A stretch of 43,332 nt of DNA from contig NZ_FOEH01000011.1 in assembly GCF_900110695.1 (NCBI RefSeq), positions 1 to 43,332 of the forward strand, written 5' to 3'. Below, piece after piece: positions 9,419 to 18,792 of this stretch. A program made the translations under genes and the position numbers. Position 1 is the stretch's first letter. Each line of letters opens with the position of its first letter. This DNA is from Virgibacillus subterraneus (GTDB lineage Bacteria > Bacillota > Bacilli > Bacillales > Amphibacillaceae). A model generated the notes under the pieces. The model did no database searches, was not told where the DNA came from, and was given only the letters and a program-made list of their open reading frames with translations.

Positions 9419-10129
9419 TCATTTAATTGCTTCTAACCGTTTTTTATCGACAGTATGAGTGGTACAAATAGATTCCCATTCATAAGCTGCACCGTCACGC
9501 ATTGTAATGATGCGATCAGCAATTGCACGTGCATCCCTTCTGTCATGGGTTACAAAAATAGATGTAATACCCGTCTTTTTAATTATATCTTTTAATTCAT
9601 TCCTAATTCTAATTTGTAAATCAGCATCTAAATTACTGAATGGTTCATCGAGCAATAGAAGTGAGGGTTTAGGAGCTATCGCTCTTGCTAATGCTATACG
9701 CTGCTGCTGACCACCACTGAGTTCATGAGGATAGCGCTTTTTATATTTGGCCATGTTGACTAATCCAAGCACTTCGTCAACACGCTGCTTCTTTTCCTTC
9801 TTGGTATGGCCCTTCAAACCGAATTGAATATTCTCTGATACAGTCATATGAGGAAATAATGCATAGTCCTGGAATACCATACCGACGCCTCTTTTTTCTG
9901 GTAGAACAAAATGGTAATCATCTGTCATAACTTCATTGTTTACTGTAATTGAACCTTTTAATGGAGCTTCAAGTCCCGAAAGCAGACGCAGTACAGTACT
10001 TTTTCCACTACCACTTTCACCAAGAATAGAGACAATTTCTCCCTTGGTAACATCAAGGTTAAATTGATGTATAATATTCTCTTTTGAGTTTGCGTAGCAA
10101 AAGGAAACATCTTTGATTTGAATATACAT
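9419..10129 (-). CDS. fbpC: ferric iron ABC importer, ATPase (FbpC/FutC-like)
   Basis: A 236-residue ATP-binding subunit with Walker A GESGSGKST (about 37-45), the signature LSGGQQQRIALARA, Walker B LLLLDEPFSNLD and the His switch in VTHDRRDARAIADR. It powers uptake through the double permease encoded just upstream; the two reading frames are one base apart and its ribosome site lies inside the permease 3' end, so translation is probably coupled. It is about 100 residues shorter than typical FbpC because the C-terminal regulatory/TOBE-like domain is missing, so feedback control through that domain is not expected. Assignment to iron rests on the operon's binding protein and Fur box. Confidence 0.85.
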   Translation of the reverse strand: MYIQIKDVSFCYANSKENIIHQFNLDVTKGEIVSILGESGSGKSTVLRLLSGLEAPLKGSITVNNEVMTDDYHFVLPEKRGVGMVFQDYALFPHMTVSENIQFGLKGHTKKEKKQRVDEVLGLVNMAKYKKRYPHELSGGQQQRIALARAIAPKPSLLLLDEPFSNLDADLQIRIRNELKDIIKKTGITSIFVTHDRRDARAIADRIITMRDGAAYEWESICTTHTVDKKRLEAIK

Positions 10130-10130
10130 G

Positions 10131-11771
10131 TTATCTTGGCCCCTTTTCTAAAACTTGGTGAAATATATAAATCGCAATCCCGCTGATTATAATAATAATA
10201 ATAGATGCTAAAGAAGCTTCTTGTATCTGCTCATTACTAGCATATTGAAATGCTTTAGTCGATAGTGTATCAAAATTAAATGGTCGTAAGATTAAAGTTA
10301 GTGGGAGTTCTTTTAGTATTTCAATAAAAGATAATAAAAACCCACTAAGAATCGCACCTTTTATTAAAGGGAAATCAATCTTAATAAAAGTCTTTGTTAT
10401 TCCCATGCCTAATATACGTGATGCCTCTGTATATTTACTCCCGATCTCATCAAAACCGGATTCAATCGCATTAAATCCAACCGCCAGAAATCGGACAACA
10501 TATGCAGATATAAGCATAAACAAACTAGTGCTCAAGAATAGCGAAGGTTGCATTCCAATAGACTCATAAACACCAAAAAGTAAATTATCAATCTTTATAA
10601 AAACAGTAATAATGCCGACTGCAATTACAGCGCCAGGAATTGAATAACCAAGTATAGTGATACGTGAAGAAGTCTTGGCAACAAAGCTCTGATGCATACG
10701 TGCAAAATTAGCAATTATAACAGCAAATGTAACAATAATAAGTGACCCAACAAATGCTACAAATACTGAATTGCCAATTAATGTTACAAATGCTGGTTCA
10801 ATAATTTTTCTGTAAGTTAAAAGCATCCAATCAATCAATTGGATAAATGGAATTAAAAACCCTAGCCCAAATATGATTGAGCAATAACTAAATGCAATCC
10901 AGCGTTGCCATCCATTTAATTGTATTGTGGAAAGCGGGCGTACTTTAGCAGACGTCTGACTATACCGTTTACGAGCACGAAGGAGCTTTTCAATAATTAG
11001 AATAGAGAAGACGATAAACATAAGTGTTGCTGATAATTTAATAGCAGCATTTAAATCACCCATTCCAAACCAGGTTTGAAAAATAGCCGTACTAAAAGTT
11101 TGAATACCAAAGTATTTGACAACACCGTAGTCATTCAATACTTCCAGTAAAACAAGACTGACTCCTCCAACAATTGCACTTCGGGAAATTGGAAGAACGA
11201 TCCGAAAGAAAACGGTATAAGCATTTCCCCCAAGTAATCGGGCATTTTCAATCAGTGAAGAAGACTGGTTAGCTAAAAAAGTACGGGTTATCATGTATAC
11301 GTATGGATACAGAAATATTGTGAAAATAAAAATTGCGCCAGGTAATGTCATTATATCAAAGTAGTCCTGATTTACGGTTACATCAAACTTATTCCGTAAT
11401 ATTGTTTGAAGGGTTCCTGTATAGTTTAGTATCCCATTATACGTATATGCTGCAATGTACGGTGGGATTGCTAACGGTAAAATTAGCCCCCATTTAAAAA
11501 AACGTTTTAGCGGGAAATCATAAGCTGAGATAAGCCATGCTAAACTGGTTCCGATTAAAATAGTAAGTATGCCTGTGAATAGTATAATGATAGAAGTGTT
11601 TTTTAACAATAGAGGCAGGATATATTCTTGTATATGCTCCCAATTAGAAGTTTCTTGCGTAAAAAAGTTCAATAAAATTGAAACGTTTGGTAGCAGAATC
11701 AGAATAACAATAAATAAGGATAAAAATGTCCATAAGTTCATATAACCAGGTAACTTTCGATACAGCTTCAA
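10131..11771 (-). CDS. fbpB: ferric iron ABC importer, double permease (FbpB-like)
   Basis: A 546-residue protein with about 12 membrane segments and two permease domains (about 50-260 and 340-540), each with an EAA-type coupling loop (ENARLLGGNAYTVFFRIVLP in the first, SRILGMGITKTFIKIDFPL in the second). This fused architecture is standard for FbpB/FutB/SfuB iron transporters. Translation begins at TTG 11771 after AAGGGAAG; no better start lies downstream near the first helix. It sits between the binding-protein gene (214 bases upstream, with an intervening terminator) and the ATPase gene (1 base downstream). It moves ferric iron released by the lipoprotein across the membrane. Confidence 0.87.
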   Translation of the reverse strand: MKLYRKLPGYMNLWTFLSLFIVILILLPNVSILLNFFTQETSNWEHIQEYILPLLLKNTSIIILFTGILTILIGTSLAWLISAYDFPLKRFFKWGLILPLAIPPYIAAYTYNGILNYTGTLQTILRNKFDVTVNQDYFDIMTLPGAIFIFTIFLYPYVYMITRTFLANQSSSLIENARLLGGNAYTVFFRIVLPISRSAIVGGVSLVLLEVLNDYGVVKYFGIQTFSTAIFQTWFGMGDLNAAIKLSATLMFIVFSILIIEKLLRARKRYSQTSAKVRPLSTIQLNGWQRWIAFSYCSIIFGLGFLIPFIQLIDWMLLTYRKIIEPAFVTLIGNSVFVAFVGSLIIVTFAVIIANFARMHQSFVAKTSSRITILGYSIPGAVIAVGIITVFIKIDNLLFGVYESIGMQPSLFLSTSLFMLISAYVVRFLAVGFNAIESGFDEIGSKYTEASRILGMGITKTFIKIDFPLIKGAILSGFLLSFIEILKELPLTLILRPFNFDTLSTKAFQYASNEQIQEASLASIIIIIISGIAIYIFHQVLEKGPR

Positions 11772-11840
11772 AAACGTACACTTCCCTTAGTCATGGATGA
11801 GGTTCTACACATGATAATAAAAAAGGTATTAATATATCAA

Positions 11841-11855
11841 TGATAACAGTTCTCA
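11841..11855 (-). promoter_or_regulatory. candidate second Fur box, before the permease gene
   Basis: TGATAACAGTTCTCA matches 11 of the 14 informative positions of the 7-1-7 Fur consensus TGATAATNATTATCA. A minus-strand TTGAGA overlaps it. If functional, the permease/ATPase pair has its own iron-controlled promoter downstream of the terminator at 11871-11909. Confidence 0.45.
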
Positions 11856-11870
11856 ATTATAATGTATATA

Positions 11871-11909
11871 AAAATACTGCATCTTTTTCAAATACTGATG
11901 CAGTATTTT
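11871..11909. terminator. intercistronic terminator between binding-protein and permease genes
   Basis: The perfect 13-bp stem AAAATACTGCATC / GATGCAGTATTTT is followed by a T tract on either strand. For the leftward operon it falls after the binding-protein gene, the usual place for attenuating the transport subunits relative to the abundant binding protein. Confidence 0.8.
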
Positions 11910-11911
11910 TA

Positions 11912-11978
11912 AGCAGCTAAGGAAATACTTTCTTGCTGCATAAGTCATTTATAATTTCACCATTAAGGATGAGTGATA
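11912..11978. repeat. dispersed repeat, module 1 copy
   Basis: It shares GCAGCTAAGGAAATACTTTC and TGCATAAGT...TTTCACCATTAA with the copy at 41690-41770 (opposite strand) and with copies at 14338, 21311, 33028 and 36282. Confidence 0.7.
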
Positions 11979-11985
11979 AGTGAAG

Positions 11986-13053
11986 TTATTTCCATCCAAC
12001 CTTATTCATTATCTTAATTGCTGTATCGTTATTTTCTCCTAACTCAGTTAGGTTAAGATCCTGTTCCTTGAATTCACCCCATGATTTCAATAGCTCAGTA
12101 GGTTCCACATCTGGATTGGCAGGGTACTCAAAGTTAGCTTTGGCAAATTGCTCTTGAGCATTTTTAGTTGTTAAAAACTCTATGAATTTAATAGCATTCT
12201 CTTTATTCTTACTACTTGCTGTCAAACCGATTCCACTAATGTTTACATGGGTGCCAGTTGTTTCTTGATTTGGAAAAATGATACCAAGCTGTTCAGCTGC
12301 TTTTACTTGTTCTTCCTCTTCAGAATTCAGCATTTTACCTAAATAATAGGTGTTCATTACTGCTACATCACCTTCACCTGCAGCAACTCCAATTGCCTGG
12401 TCACGATCTCCACCTTTTGGGTCTCTTGCCATATTATCTACAATTCCTGAAGCCCATTTTGTAGCACCTTCCTCACCATTGATAGCAATTAGTGATGCTA
12501 ATAAAGATTGGTTATATATGTTAGAAGATGAACGAATTAGAACTTTATCCTGGAAAGTATCGGATGTTAGATCTTGGTATGTTTGAATATCTTCAGGATT
12601 AACACGGTCTTTATGATAAGTAATTATACGAGCTCGCTTCGTTAATCCAATCCAATTATTTTCTTCATCACGATACTTATCTGGAATATTTTTATTAACC
12701 TTGTCACTTTTTACTTCCTGCAGTATCCCTTTTTCTTTTGCAATGTGCAGACGTCCTGCATCAGCTGTAATAAATAGATCAGCCTCAGATGCTTTTCCTT
12801 CACGGTCCAAACGTGCTATTAACTCATCATCTTTACCTTTAATAACATTAACTTGGATTCCTGTCTCTTCTGTAAACTGGTCATATAATTCTTGGTCAGT
12901 TTCATAATGACGCCCTGTATAAAGATTAATTTCTCCTTTAGCATCACTAGACTCCACAGAAGAATCACCATCCTCTGAATTATTTCCGCATGCAGCTAAT
13001 GAAAATATAGATAATAAACCGATCATGCTGATTATAAAGAATCTGTTATTCAT
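11986..13053 (-). CDS. fbpA: ferric iron-binding lipoprotein (FbpA/FutA-like)
   Basis: A 355-residue extracytoplasmic solute-binding protein. Its lipoprotein signal peptide ends in LAAC (Cys22 becomes the lipid anchor), followed by an acidic serine-rich linker. The mature part begins with LYTGRHYETDQELYDQF, which carries the tyrosines that bind Fe(III) in the FutA/IdiA/FbpA family; ISGIGLTASSKNKENA near residue 270 is also typical. It captures ferric iron outside the cell and delivers it to the FbpB-like permease. The start ATG has AAAGGAGA 7 bases upstream. A 16/19 Fur box overlaps the promoter region, so expression under iron starvation is expected. Confidence 0.9.
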   Translation of the reverse strand: MNNRFFIISMIGLLSIFSLAACGNNSEDGDSSVESSDAKGEINLYTGRHYETDQELYDQFTEETGIQVNVIKGKDDELIARLDREGKASEADLFITADAGRLHIAKEKGILQEVKSDKVNKNIPDKYRDEENNWIGLTKRARIITYHKDRVNPEDIQTYQDLTSDTFQDKVLIRSSSNIYNQSLLASLIAINGEEGATKWASGIVDNMARDPKGGDRDQAIGVAAGEGDVAVMNTYYLGKMLNSEEEEQVKAAEQLGIIFPNQETTGTHVNISGIGLTASSKNKENAIKFIEFLTTKNAQEQFAKANFEYPANPDVEPTELLKSWGEFKEQDLNLTELGENNDTAIKIMNKVGWK

Positions 13054-13084
13054 ATAGTAATCTCCTTTTGTTTTAAGTGTATGT

Positions 13085-13113
13085 ACTTAATTGATAATGA
13101 ATTTCATTTTCAA
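13085..13113 (-). promoter_or_regulatory. Fur box in the iron-transport promoter
   Basis: GATAATGAATTTCATTTTC (13093-13111) matches 16 of 19 bases of the Fur consensus GATAATGATTATCATTATC. Read leftward, TTGAAA (13113-13108), a 17-base spacer and TTAAGT (13090-13085) frame a possible promoter whose spacer is almost entirely the Fur box, so Fur-Fe(II) would block polymerase. The -10 is poor (3/6). Confidence 0.8.
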
Positions 13114-13254
13114 TTATTATTTTACAGAAAAAAGAAAACAAGTCAATGGGTTTATGCAAATTAATTAGGAGCTGGTGAGTAAAAGAAATAGTTAAAGTCA
13201 AACGTCATAAAAATGAGGGGAATCGACGTTTGGAACTTTCTATTCTTATCATTA

Positions 13255-14289
13255 TCATTCATCCTGAACTTTATCAGCAGGCAACCCCAACTCCTTCTTT
13301 AGTTTTCTGGATATCTCGGCAAGGTCTTGATCAGTAGGGATGAAAAAAGATATCCCATTTACCCGGTGATTGGATCCTGATATTTCAAATGTTTTAATAG
13401 CTGTGGCATCTATTGAGGAATATTCCTTTTCTAGAGCATAAATTTCAGCTGGTTTTAAGCTGGATTTAACGTGCTCACCGAGTATATCTGTTATTTCTCC
13501 AACTTTAAAAATAGTACCAACTGATATTGCTTCGCTAATAGCTGCTTTAATAAACTGGCGCTGTCTTTCATCGCGAGGGTAAGTATTATTAACTGCTCTT
13601 TTTCGCATTCGGACGAAAGCCAGTGCTTCTTCACCACTTAAATTTGTGGTACCTTCCGTAAAATAAATTCTCTTATCATTATTATAGATATTTTTCTCCC
13701 AAAAACCTTTCTTAATGTCTACTGTTACACCCCCAAGTGCATTAACAATATCACGAAAACCTTCGAAGTTGGCTACAGCATACTCATCAATTGGAATATC
13801 AAGCAAATTTTCCACTGTTTCGACCGTTAGTTTTGGTGCGCTGTAACCGGAAAGGGAGGCATAAGTATATGCCGCATTAATTTTATGAGATCCTGCATTT
13901 TCCTGTCCCACAGCTTCTGTCGGTAAATCAACTCTGGTATCTCTTGGAATCGATGTCATTGTCATCTTGTTCGTGTCTGGATTGAGTGTAACGACTATTT
14001 GCGTATCGGCACGTCCATTTTTCCCGCCGGAAGAATAGTTTTCAATCCCCATCAACAAAATTGAAATAGGATCCTCTCCGATTTTTACTGTATCGCTCCG
14101 CAGTTCGGATTTCCCTCCAGGTCGATCTAATCCACTATAGGAGTCTTTAGCAGAATTGTATGTTTGAAGTAATAAGTAACTTCCAATTCCAATAATAATT
14201 ACTATAAGAAAGATAACTGAATACAGTAATTGTTTCCTTCGCTTTTTTGATCTTTTTTGTTTCCTTCGTTCCAATCTTAAATCGTGCAC
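13255..14289 (-). CDS. LytR-CpsA-Psr (LCP) family cell-wall glycopolymer ligase
   Basis: A 344-residue type II membrane protein: a very basic cytoplasmic tail (1-20), one membrane helix (about 21-43) and an external LCP domain (about 75-250). Family marks include GRADTQIVVTLNPDTNKMTM, IPRDTRVDLP, INAAY, the GGVTVDI segment and the Arg-rich EALAFVRMRKRA...RDERQRQ that binds the polyprenyl phosphate. LCP enzymes transfer teichoic acid or capsule chains from the lipid carrier to peptidoglycan. It starts at GTG 14289, 7 bases after GGAGG. It is probably monocistronic; a hairpin (13199-13206 / 13225-13232) downstream may end its transcript. Which of the TagT/U/V paralogues it represents cannot be told. 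Confidence 0.9.
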   Translation of the reverse strand: MHDLRLERRKQKRSKKRRKQLLYSVIFLIVIIIGIGSYLLLQTYNSAKDSYSGLDRPGGKSELRSDTVKIGEDPISILLMGIENYSSGGKNGRADTQIVVTLNPDTNKMTMTSIPRDTRVDLPTEAVGQENAGSHKINAAYTYASLSGYSAPKLTVETVENLLDIPIDEYAVANFEGFRDIVNALGGVTVDIKKGFWEKNIYNNDKRIYFTEGTTNLSGEEALAFVRMRKRAVNNTYPRDERQRQFIKAAISEAISVGTIFKVGEITDILGEHVKSSLKPAEIYALEKEYSSIDATAIKTFEISGSNHRVNGISFFIPTDQDLAEISRKLKKELGLPADKVQDE

Positions 14290-14337
14290 AATAATTCCTC
14301 CGCTTCAGGCTGCCGACGAAAGTTAGTCTTTTTGATA

Positions 14338-14437
14338 GGTACTTTCTTACTGCATAAGTGCAACTAAGGTTTATCAATTTTAAGGCTTGTCCTCAAAGTT
14401 GAAGGGGTACGATTTCATAAGAACCCTTTAACGAATG
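14338..14437 (+). repeat. dispersed repeat, modules 1 and 2 together
   Basis: Module 1 (ACTTTCTTACTGCATAAGTG then CAACTAAGG, 14341-14369) is followed about 35 bases later by module 2 (TTTCATAAGAACCC then TTTAACGAATG, 14413-14437). The same order is seen at 33028-33130, so the two modules appear to be parts of one element. Confidence 0.7.
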
Positions 14438-14558
14438 TTTTAATCATTATTATATGTAAATTAAAAGGAAAATAACAATTAGATATGTTTTAGAATATCA
14501 GTGATCGGATATATCAAAATAATGATCAAGATTTTTAATAAAAATTAATCTTTAATAC

Positions 14559-14619
14559 TTGAAAGTCAAAATTGGTCAGAGTATAATAAAGTTAAAGGTC
14601 AAATATAGTCAAAGTCAAA
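14559..14619 (+). promoter_or_regulatory. SigA promoter with two CtsR operators, clpE
   Basis: TTGAAA (14559-14564), a 17-base spacer and TATAAT (14582-14587) form a strong promoter. CtsR site 1, AGTCAAAATTGGTCAGA (14564-14580), fills the spacer. Site 2, GGTCAAATATAGTCAAA (14597-14613), covers the initiation region, and a further half-site AGTCAAA ends at 14619. The consensus is RGTCAAA-NAN-RGTCAAA. This predicts tight repression relieved by heat or protein stress. Confidence 0.92.
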
Positions 14620-14659
14620 CCTTTTTATAATAAATTGAAATCACAAGGAGGAGTGACAT

Positions 14660-16789
14660 ATGAAGTGTCAACAATGTGGTATTCACCCAGCATCAATTAA
14701 TGTAGCCATGCAAATCAACAATGAGAAAATGCATATGCACGTTTGTAATGAATGTTTCAAAGAGATACAAGGTCAATTAATGAACGGTGGTTATGGATCC
14801 GCTAAGAATAATCAAGATAGTTTTTCGGATAAATTTTTCCAAGGAAATGGTCAAAGCTATACCGGAACAAAGACACAACAACAAACAGGTAATGGCGATG
14901 GATTATTGGATCAGCTTGGTAAAAACGTAACAGATGCAGCACGCGCTGGCTTAATTGACCCAGTTGTCGGCCGTGACAATGAAGTGAAACGAGTCGTTGA
15001 AACATTGAATCGTCGAAATAAGAACAATCCTGTTCTAATAGGTGAACCTGGTGTTGGTAAAACAGCTATTGCTGAAGGACTAGCCCTCCGAATTGCTGAG
15101 GGAAATGTATCTGCCAAACTTATGAACAAGGAAATATATCTATTAGATGTTGCTTCACTTGTAGCAAACACAGGTGTTCGTGGACAATTTGAAGAACGCA
15201 TGAAGCAACTTGTTCAAGAGTTGCAATCACGTAAAAATGTAATCTTATTCGTTGATGAGATTCATTTATTAGTAGGAGCTGGTACTGCAGAAAGCTCGCA
15301 GATGGATGCAGGAAATATTCTGAAGCCTGCATTAGCTCGAGGCGAAATGCAATTGATAGGTGCTACAACATTAAAGGAATATCGTAAAATTGAGAAGGAT
15401 GCGGCACTTGAGCGTCGTTTCCAGCCAATTATCGTGAAAGAGCCTTCAGCAGATGAGGCAATTCAAATACTAAACGGAATAAAATCTCGTTACGAAAGCT
15501 TCCATGAAGTTCGATACTCTGAAGAGGCAGTTAAGGCGTTTGTAACATTATCACAGCGCTATATTCAGGACCGCTTCTTACCAGACAAAGCTATTGATCT
15601 TATGGATGAAGTTGGTTCACGTTTAAATCTTTCAAATGCAGAAAAAGATTCCAATTCAATTCAGCAAAAGATAGACGAAATTGTTAGTGAAAAAGAACAA
15701 GCTGCAGAAAAAGAAGATTATGAACGAGCAGCGAATTTACGCTATCAGGAAATTCAATTGCAAAAGCAACTGGAAACAGCTAAAAACGACGAACAGGTTG
15801 TCGATGTTGATGTAGCTGATATTCAATTAATTATTGAAGAAAAAACTGGTATACCCGTAACAAAGCTGCAAACTGACGAGCAAGAGAAAATGAAAAATAT
15901 CGCAGAAAATATTGGAACAAAAGTTATCGGACAACCGGAAGCAGTTAACAAAGTAGCCAAAGCAGTTCGCCGCAGTCGTGCAGGTTTAAAATCAAAATAT
16001 CGTCCAATTGGATCATTCTTATTTGTTGGTCCAACTGGTGTAGGGAAAACCGAATTGACTAAAGCACTCGCCGAAGAATTATTCGGTTCCCGTGAAAGCT
16101 TAATTCGTCTTGACATGAGTGAGTATATGGAGAAGCATGCAGTGTCTAAAATTATTGGGTCACCACCAGGTTATGTGGGGCATGAAGAAGCGGGGCAGCT
16201 AACAGAACGTGTTCGACGCAACCCATATTCAATCATCTTGCTGGATGAAGTCGAGAAAGCACATCCAGATGTACAGAATATGTTCCTGCAAATTATGGAA
16301 GATGGCCATTTGACTGATTCACATGGTCGAACAGTAAGTTTTAAAGACACCGTAATTATCATGACAAGTAATGCTGGAACTGGTGTGAAGGAAGTTAATG
16401 TTGGATTTAACAAAGATGAACATGAATCAGTTTCAACACTTGAAAACTTAAGTGATTATTTTAAACCTGAATTCTTAAACCGTTTCGATGGTATTGTTAA
16501 CTTCAATGAACTAGCTGAGGATCATTTAATTGAGATTGTTGATCTAATGCTTGCAGAACTAGAAGAAAGAATTGAGGAAAACGATATTAGTATAACAGTA
16601 TCTGATGATGCAAAAAGAGAATTAGCAAGACTTGGCTATGACCGCCGTTTTGGTGCAAGACCTTTACGCCGAGTTATCCAAGATAAAATTGAAGATCAAT
16701 TAACAGATCTGATTTTGGAAGAAGAAATAGTTAAGGCTGTTCAAGTAGAAGTAACAAATGGCGACATTGTTGTCGTAAAAAGTGAATAA
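14660..16789 (+). CDS. clpE: ClpE, AAA+ unfoldase of the Clp protease
   Basis: A 709-residue class I Clp/Hsp100 protein. The N-terminal zinc finger has CxxC pairs at 3-6 and 29-32, typical of ClpE. AAA domain 1 has Walker A GEPGVGKT (128-135) and Walker [10 protein letters not shown]; a UVR-type coiled region (about 343-372, [17 protein letters not shown]) replaces the ClpB middle domain; AAA domain 2 has GPTGVGKT (457-464) and IILLDEVE. ClpE unfolds damaged proteins for ClpP and, in B. subtilis, helps inactivate CtsR during heat stress. It is monocistronic with twin CtsR boxes upstream and a strong terminator downstream. The ATG follows AAGGAGG by 9 bases. Confidence 0.97.
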   Translation: MKCQQCGIHPASINVAMQINNEKMHMHVCNECFKEIQGQLMNGGYGSAKNNQDSFSDKFFQGNGQSYTGTKTQQQTGNGDGLLDQLGKNVTDAARAGLIDPVVGRDNEVKRVVETLNRRNKNNPVLIGEPGVGKTAIAEGLALRIAEGNVSAKLMNKEIYLLDVASLVANTGVRGQFEERMKQLVQELQSRKNVILFVDEIHLLVGAGTAESSQMDAGNILKPALARGEMQLIGATTLKEYRKIEKDAALERRFQPIIVKEPSADEAIQILNGIKSRYESFHEVRYSEEAVKAFVTLSQRYIQDRFLPDKAIDLMDEVGSRLNLSNAEKDSNSIQQKIDEIVSEKEQAAEKEDYERAANLRYQEIQLQKQLETAKNDEQVVDVDVADIQLIIEEKTGIPVTKLQTDEQEKMKNIAENIGTKVIGQPEAVNKVAKAVRRSRAGLKSKYRPIGSFLFVGPTGVGKTELTKALAEELFGSRESLIRLDMSEYMEKHAVSKIIGSPPGYVGHEEAGQLTERVRRNPYSIILLDEVEKAHPDVQNMFLQIMEDGHLTDSHGRTVSFKDTVIIMTSNAGTGVKEVNVGFNKDEHESVSTLENLSDYFKPEFLNRFDGIVNFNELAEDHLIEIVDLMLAELEERIEENDISITVSDDAKRELARLGYDRRFGARPLRRVIQDKIEDQLTDLILEEEIVKAVQVEVTNGDIVVVKSE

Positions 16790-16803
16790 CATTTAACAAT
16801 GGG

Positions 16804-16837
16804 AAGCCGCTGACATAAGGTGTCAGCGGCTTTTTAT
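16804..16837 (+). terminator. clpE terminator
   Basis: A perfect 12-bp stem AAGCCGCTGACA / TGTCAGCGGCTT with a 5-base loop TAAGG, followed by a T run. Confidence 0.93.
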
Positions 16838-16980
16838 GTGCAGAGGACTTTATTCAACTATCGAATCCTGCCTCAAGAAGTTTCGTTAATTGACACCGCA
16901 ATAACCACGGTACTACGTATTATTAATCCACTTCGGTGAAAAACTATAAAGAGATTAAAAATTGATAAAGGATGTCTTTC

Positions 16981-17853
16981 ATGCAGAGATACGTACGAGT
17001 GAGTGCTTTGACCATGTTGTTGGTGTTCTTTGTTTTAACCGGTTCTGGTCATAACGTATATGGGGAACAAACCGAAATGGATGTCCACTTCATTGATGTT
17101 GGCCAGGGGGATAGTATTTTGATACAAACGCCTTCTGATAAAAATATACTGATTGACGGTGGACCTCCTGAAGCTGGGAAAAAAGTAGTTGGGTTCCTAG
17201 AAGACCATAACGTTGAAAAAATTGATTTACTTATTGCTACACATCCTGATATTGATCATATTGGCGGCCTGACACATGTTATGAAGTCATTCGAAGTAGA
17301 TCGGATTATTGACTCGGGAAAACTATATTCAACCAAAACATATGCCAAGTATATCAGTCAAATACTGAAACAACGGATCCCTATTGAAATAGCTAAGCAA
17401 AATGCTCTGATTCAAATTGATCCATTTTTTAAAGTACGAATTTTAAATACACATACTGGAAATAAAGATAATAACGATTCATCGATTGCATTAAAAATCA
17501 GCTTTAAGGAAATAGACTTTTTGCTTATGGGCGATGTCGAAAAAGAACAAGAGAAGAAACTGTCGAAAAAATATAATCTGCAGTCCGAAATCATAAAAGT
17601 GGCTCATCATGGTTCAAACACGAGTACCACGTCGGATTTTTTAGATAAAGTAAATCCGGAACTTGCAATTCTTACATATAGTAAGAAGAATGACTATGGT
17701 CACCCAGTTGATCGAGTTATCGAAAATTTAATCAATGTTAATGCAGCTATATACTCAACTGCAATATTCGGCGACATTACGATTAGTACAGATGGTGAAA
17801 GTTACCTGATTGAAACTGAGAAGCATCCAACAAGTAATTTGAACACAGGATAA
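16981..17853 (+). CDS. secreted ComEC-like metallo-beta-lactamase-fold protein
   Basis: About 290 residues. A signal peptide (residues 1-28, hydrophobic core LTMLLVFFVLTGSG) precedes a domain like the C-terminal beta-lactamase part of ComEC/Rec2: VHFIDVGQGDSILIQTP at the start, the metal motif THPDIDHIGG, LMGDVEKE, and the late VAHHGSNTST. In ComEC this domain is linked to degradation of the non-transforming DNA strand, so an external phosphodiesterase or nuclease is a reasonable guess. Here it is free of the ComEC membrane channel. Start: ATG 16972 directly abuts the AAAGG ribosome site, so ATG 16981, 9 bases after it, is preferred. No partner gene is evident. Confidence 0.85.
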   Translation: MQRYVRVSALTMLLVFFVLTGSGHNVYGEQTEMDVHFIDVGQGDSILIQTPSDKNILIDGGPPEAGKKVVGFLEDHNVEKIDLLIATHPDIDHIGGLTHVMKSFEVDRIIDSGKLYSTKTYAKYISQILKQRIPIEIAKQNALIQIDPFFKVRILNTHTGNKDNNDSSIALKISFKEIDFLLMGDVEKEQEKKLSKKYNLQSEIIKVAHHGSNTSTTSDFLDKVNPELAILTYSKKNDYGHPVDRVIENLINVNAAIYSTAIFGDITISTDGESYLIETEKHPTSNLNTG

Positions 17854-17928
17854 ATTTACAATTTTAAACAATTATGATATCATTATAATATTAAAATAAA
17901 ACAACTATTCTGGGGAAGGTGTGTTAAC

Positions 17929-18777
17929 ATGTTACGTGAAAAAGATGCATGGATGATGAATGGCTATGTTGGTATCCTGACTATTGCAGTTCTGCTGGCC
18001 GTTACAGTAGTTAGCTTCTTTCAAGAATTATATGTTATTGGTGCCATTTGTTTAGCTATTGCGATCATTTTGGGCAGTGGCATCACCTTAATACAGCCCA
18101 ATCAGTCAGTAGTAGTTATTTTTCTCGGAAAATACATGGGAAGTATACGAAAAGAAGGTATTGTAGTTACAGTTCCATTTTCATTGAGACGTACAATATC
18201 ACTTCGGGTACGTAATTTTAACAGTAAACGATTGAAGGTCAATGATGTCAATGGTAACCCAATAGAGATTGCAGCAGTAATAGTATTCAAAGTTGTCGAT
18301 GCAGCAAAAGCAGTATTTGATGTTGACCAATACGAGGAATTTGTGGAAATCCAGAGTGAAACTGCTATTCGGGCAGTTGCAACCAAATACCCTTATGATA
18401 CTTTTACTGATGAAGAATTAACACTCCGTGGTAATGCTGAAGAAATTTCAAGCCAGCTAACGAAAGAACTGCAGGAACGCTTAAAAGTAGCAGGTGTTGA
18501 TGTTATCGAAGCACGCTTAACACACCTTGCATACTCCACCGAAATAGCACAAGCTATGCTGCAACGCCAACAAGCGAGTGCGATTATCGCTGCGCGTAAG
18601 CAAATCGTTGAAGGTGCAGTCGGAATGGTACAGGATGCGGTTAAACAGATCGAGAAAGATGGAATTGTTGAATTGGATGAAGAACGTCGTGCTGCGATGA
18701 TTAATAATCTACTAGTATCAATCGTTTCAGATAACGGTACACAGCCGGTTGTTAATACAGGTTCACTTTATCAATAG
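17929..18777 (+). CDS. SPFH/band-7 domain membrane protein
   Basis: 282 residues. Two close hydrophobic segments (about 15-32 and 36-55) anchor it, followed by an SPFH domain (about 60-240) with [19 protein letters not shown], the central [26 protein letters not shown] region and the [20 protein letters not shown] segment shared with stomatin/prohibitin-type proteins. Such proteins oligomerise at membranes and organise microdomains or regulate proteases and channels; the exact role here is unknown. No NfeD-type protease gene accompanies it. The next gene, 15 bases on, encodes a ribbon-helix-helix protein and appears to share its transcript. The ATG follows GGAAGGTG by 7 bases. Confidence 0.87.
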   Translation: MLREKDAWMMNGYVGILTIAVLLAVTVVSFFQELYVIGAICLAIAIILGSGITLIQPNQSVVVIFLGKYMGSIRKEGIVVTVPFSLRRTISLRVRNFNSKRLKVNDVNGNPIEIAAVIVFKVVDAAKAVFDVDQYEEFVEIQSETAIRAVATKYPYDTFTDEELTLRGNAEEISSQLTKELQERLKVAGVDVIEARLTHLAYSTEIAQAMLQRQQASAIIAARKQIVEGAVGMVQDAVKQIEKDGIVELDEERRAAMINNLLVSIVSDNGTQPVVNTGSLYQ

Positions 18778-18792
18778 AAAAAGAGGGATTCT

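Noticed and set aside
13236-13256. A possible further Fur-like match (GATAATGATAAG) at the end of the LCP gene
   Set aside because: Only about 12 of 19 bases match and it is nearly 190 bases from the fbpA start.
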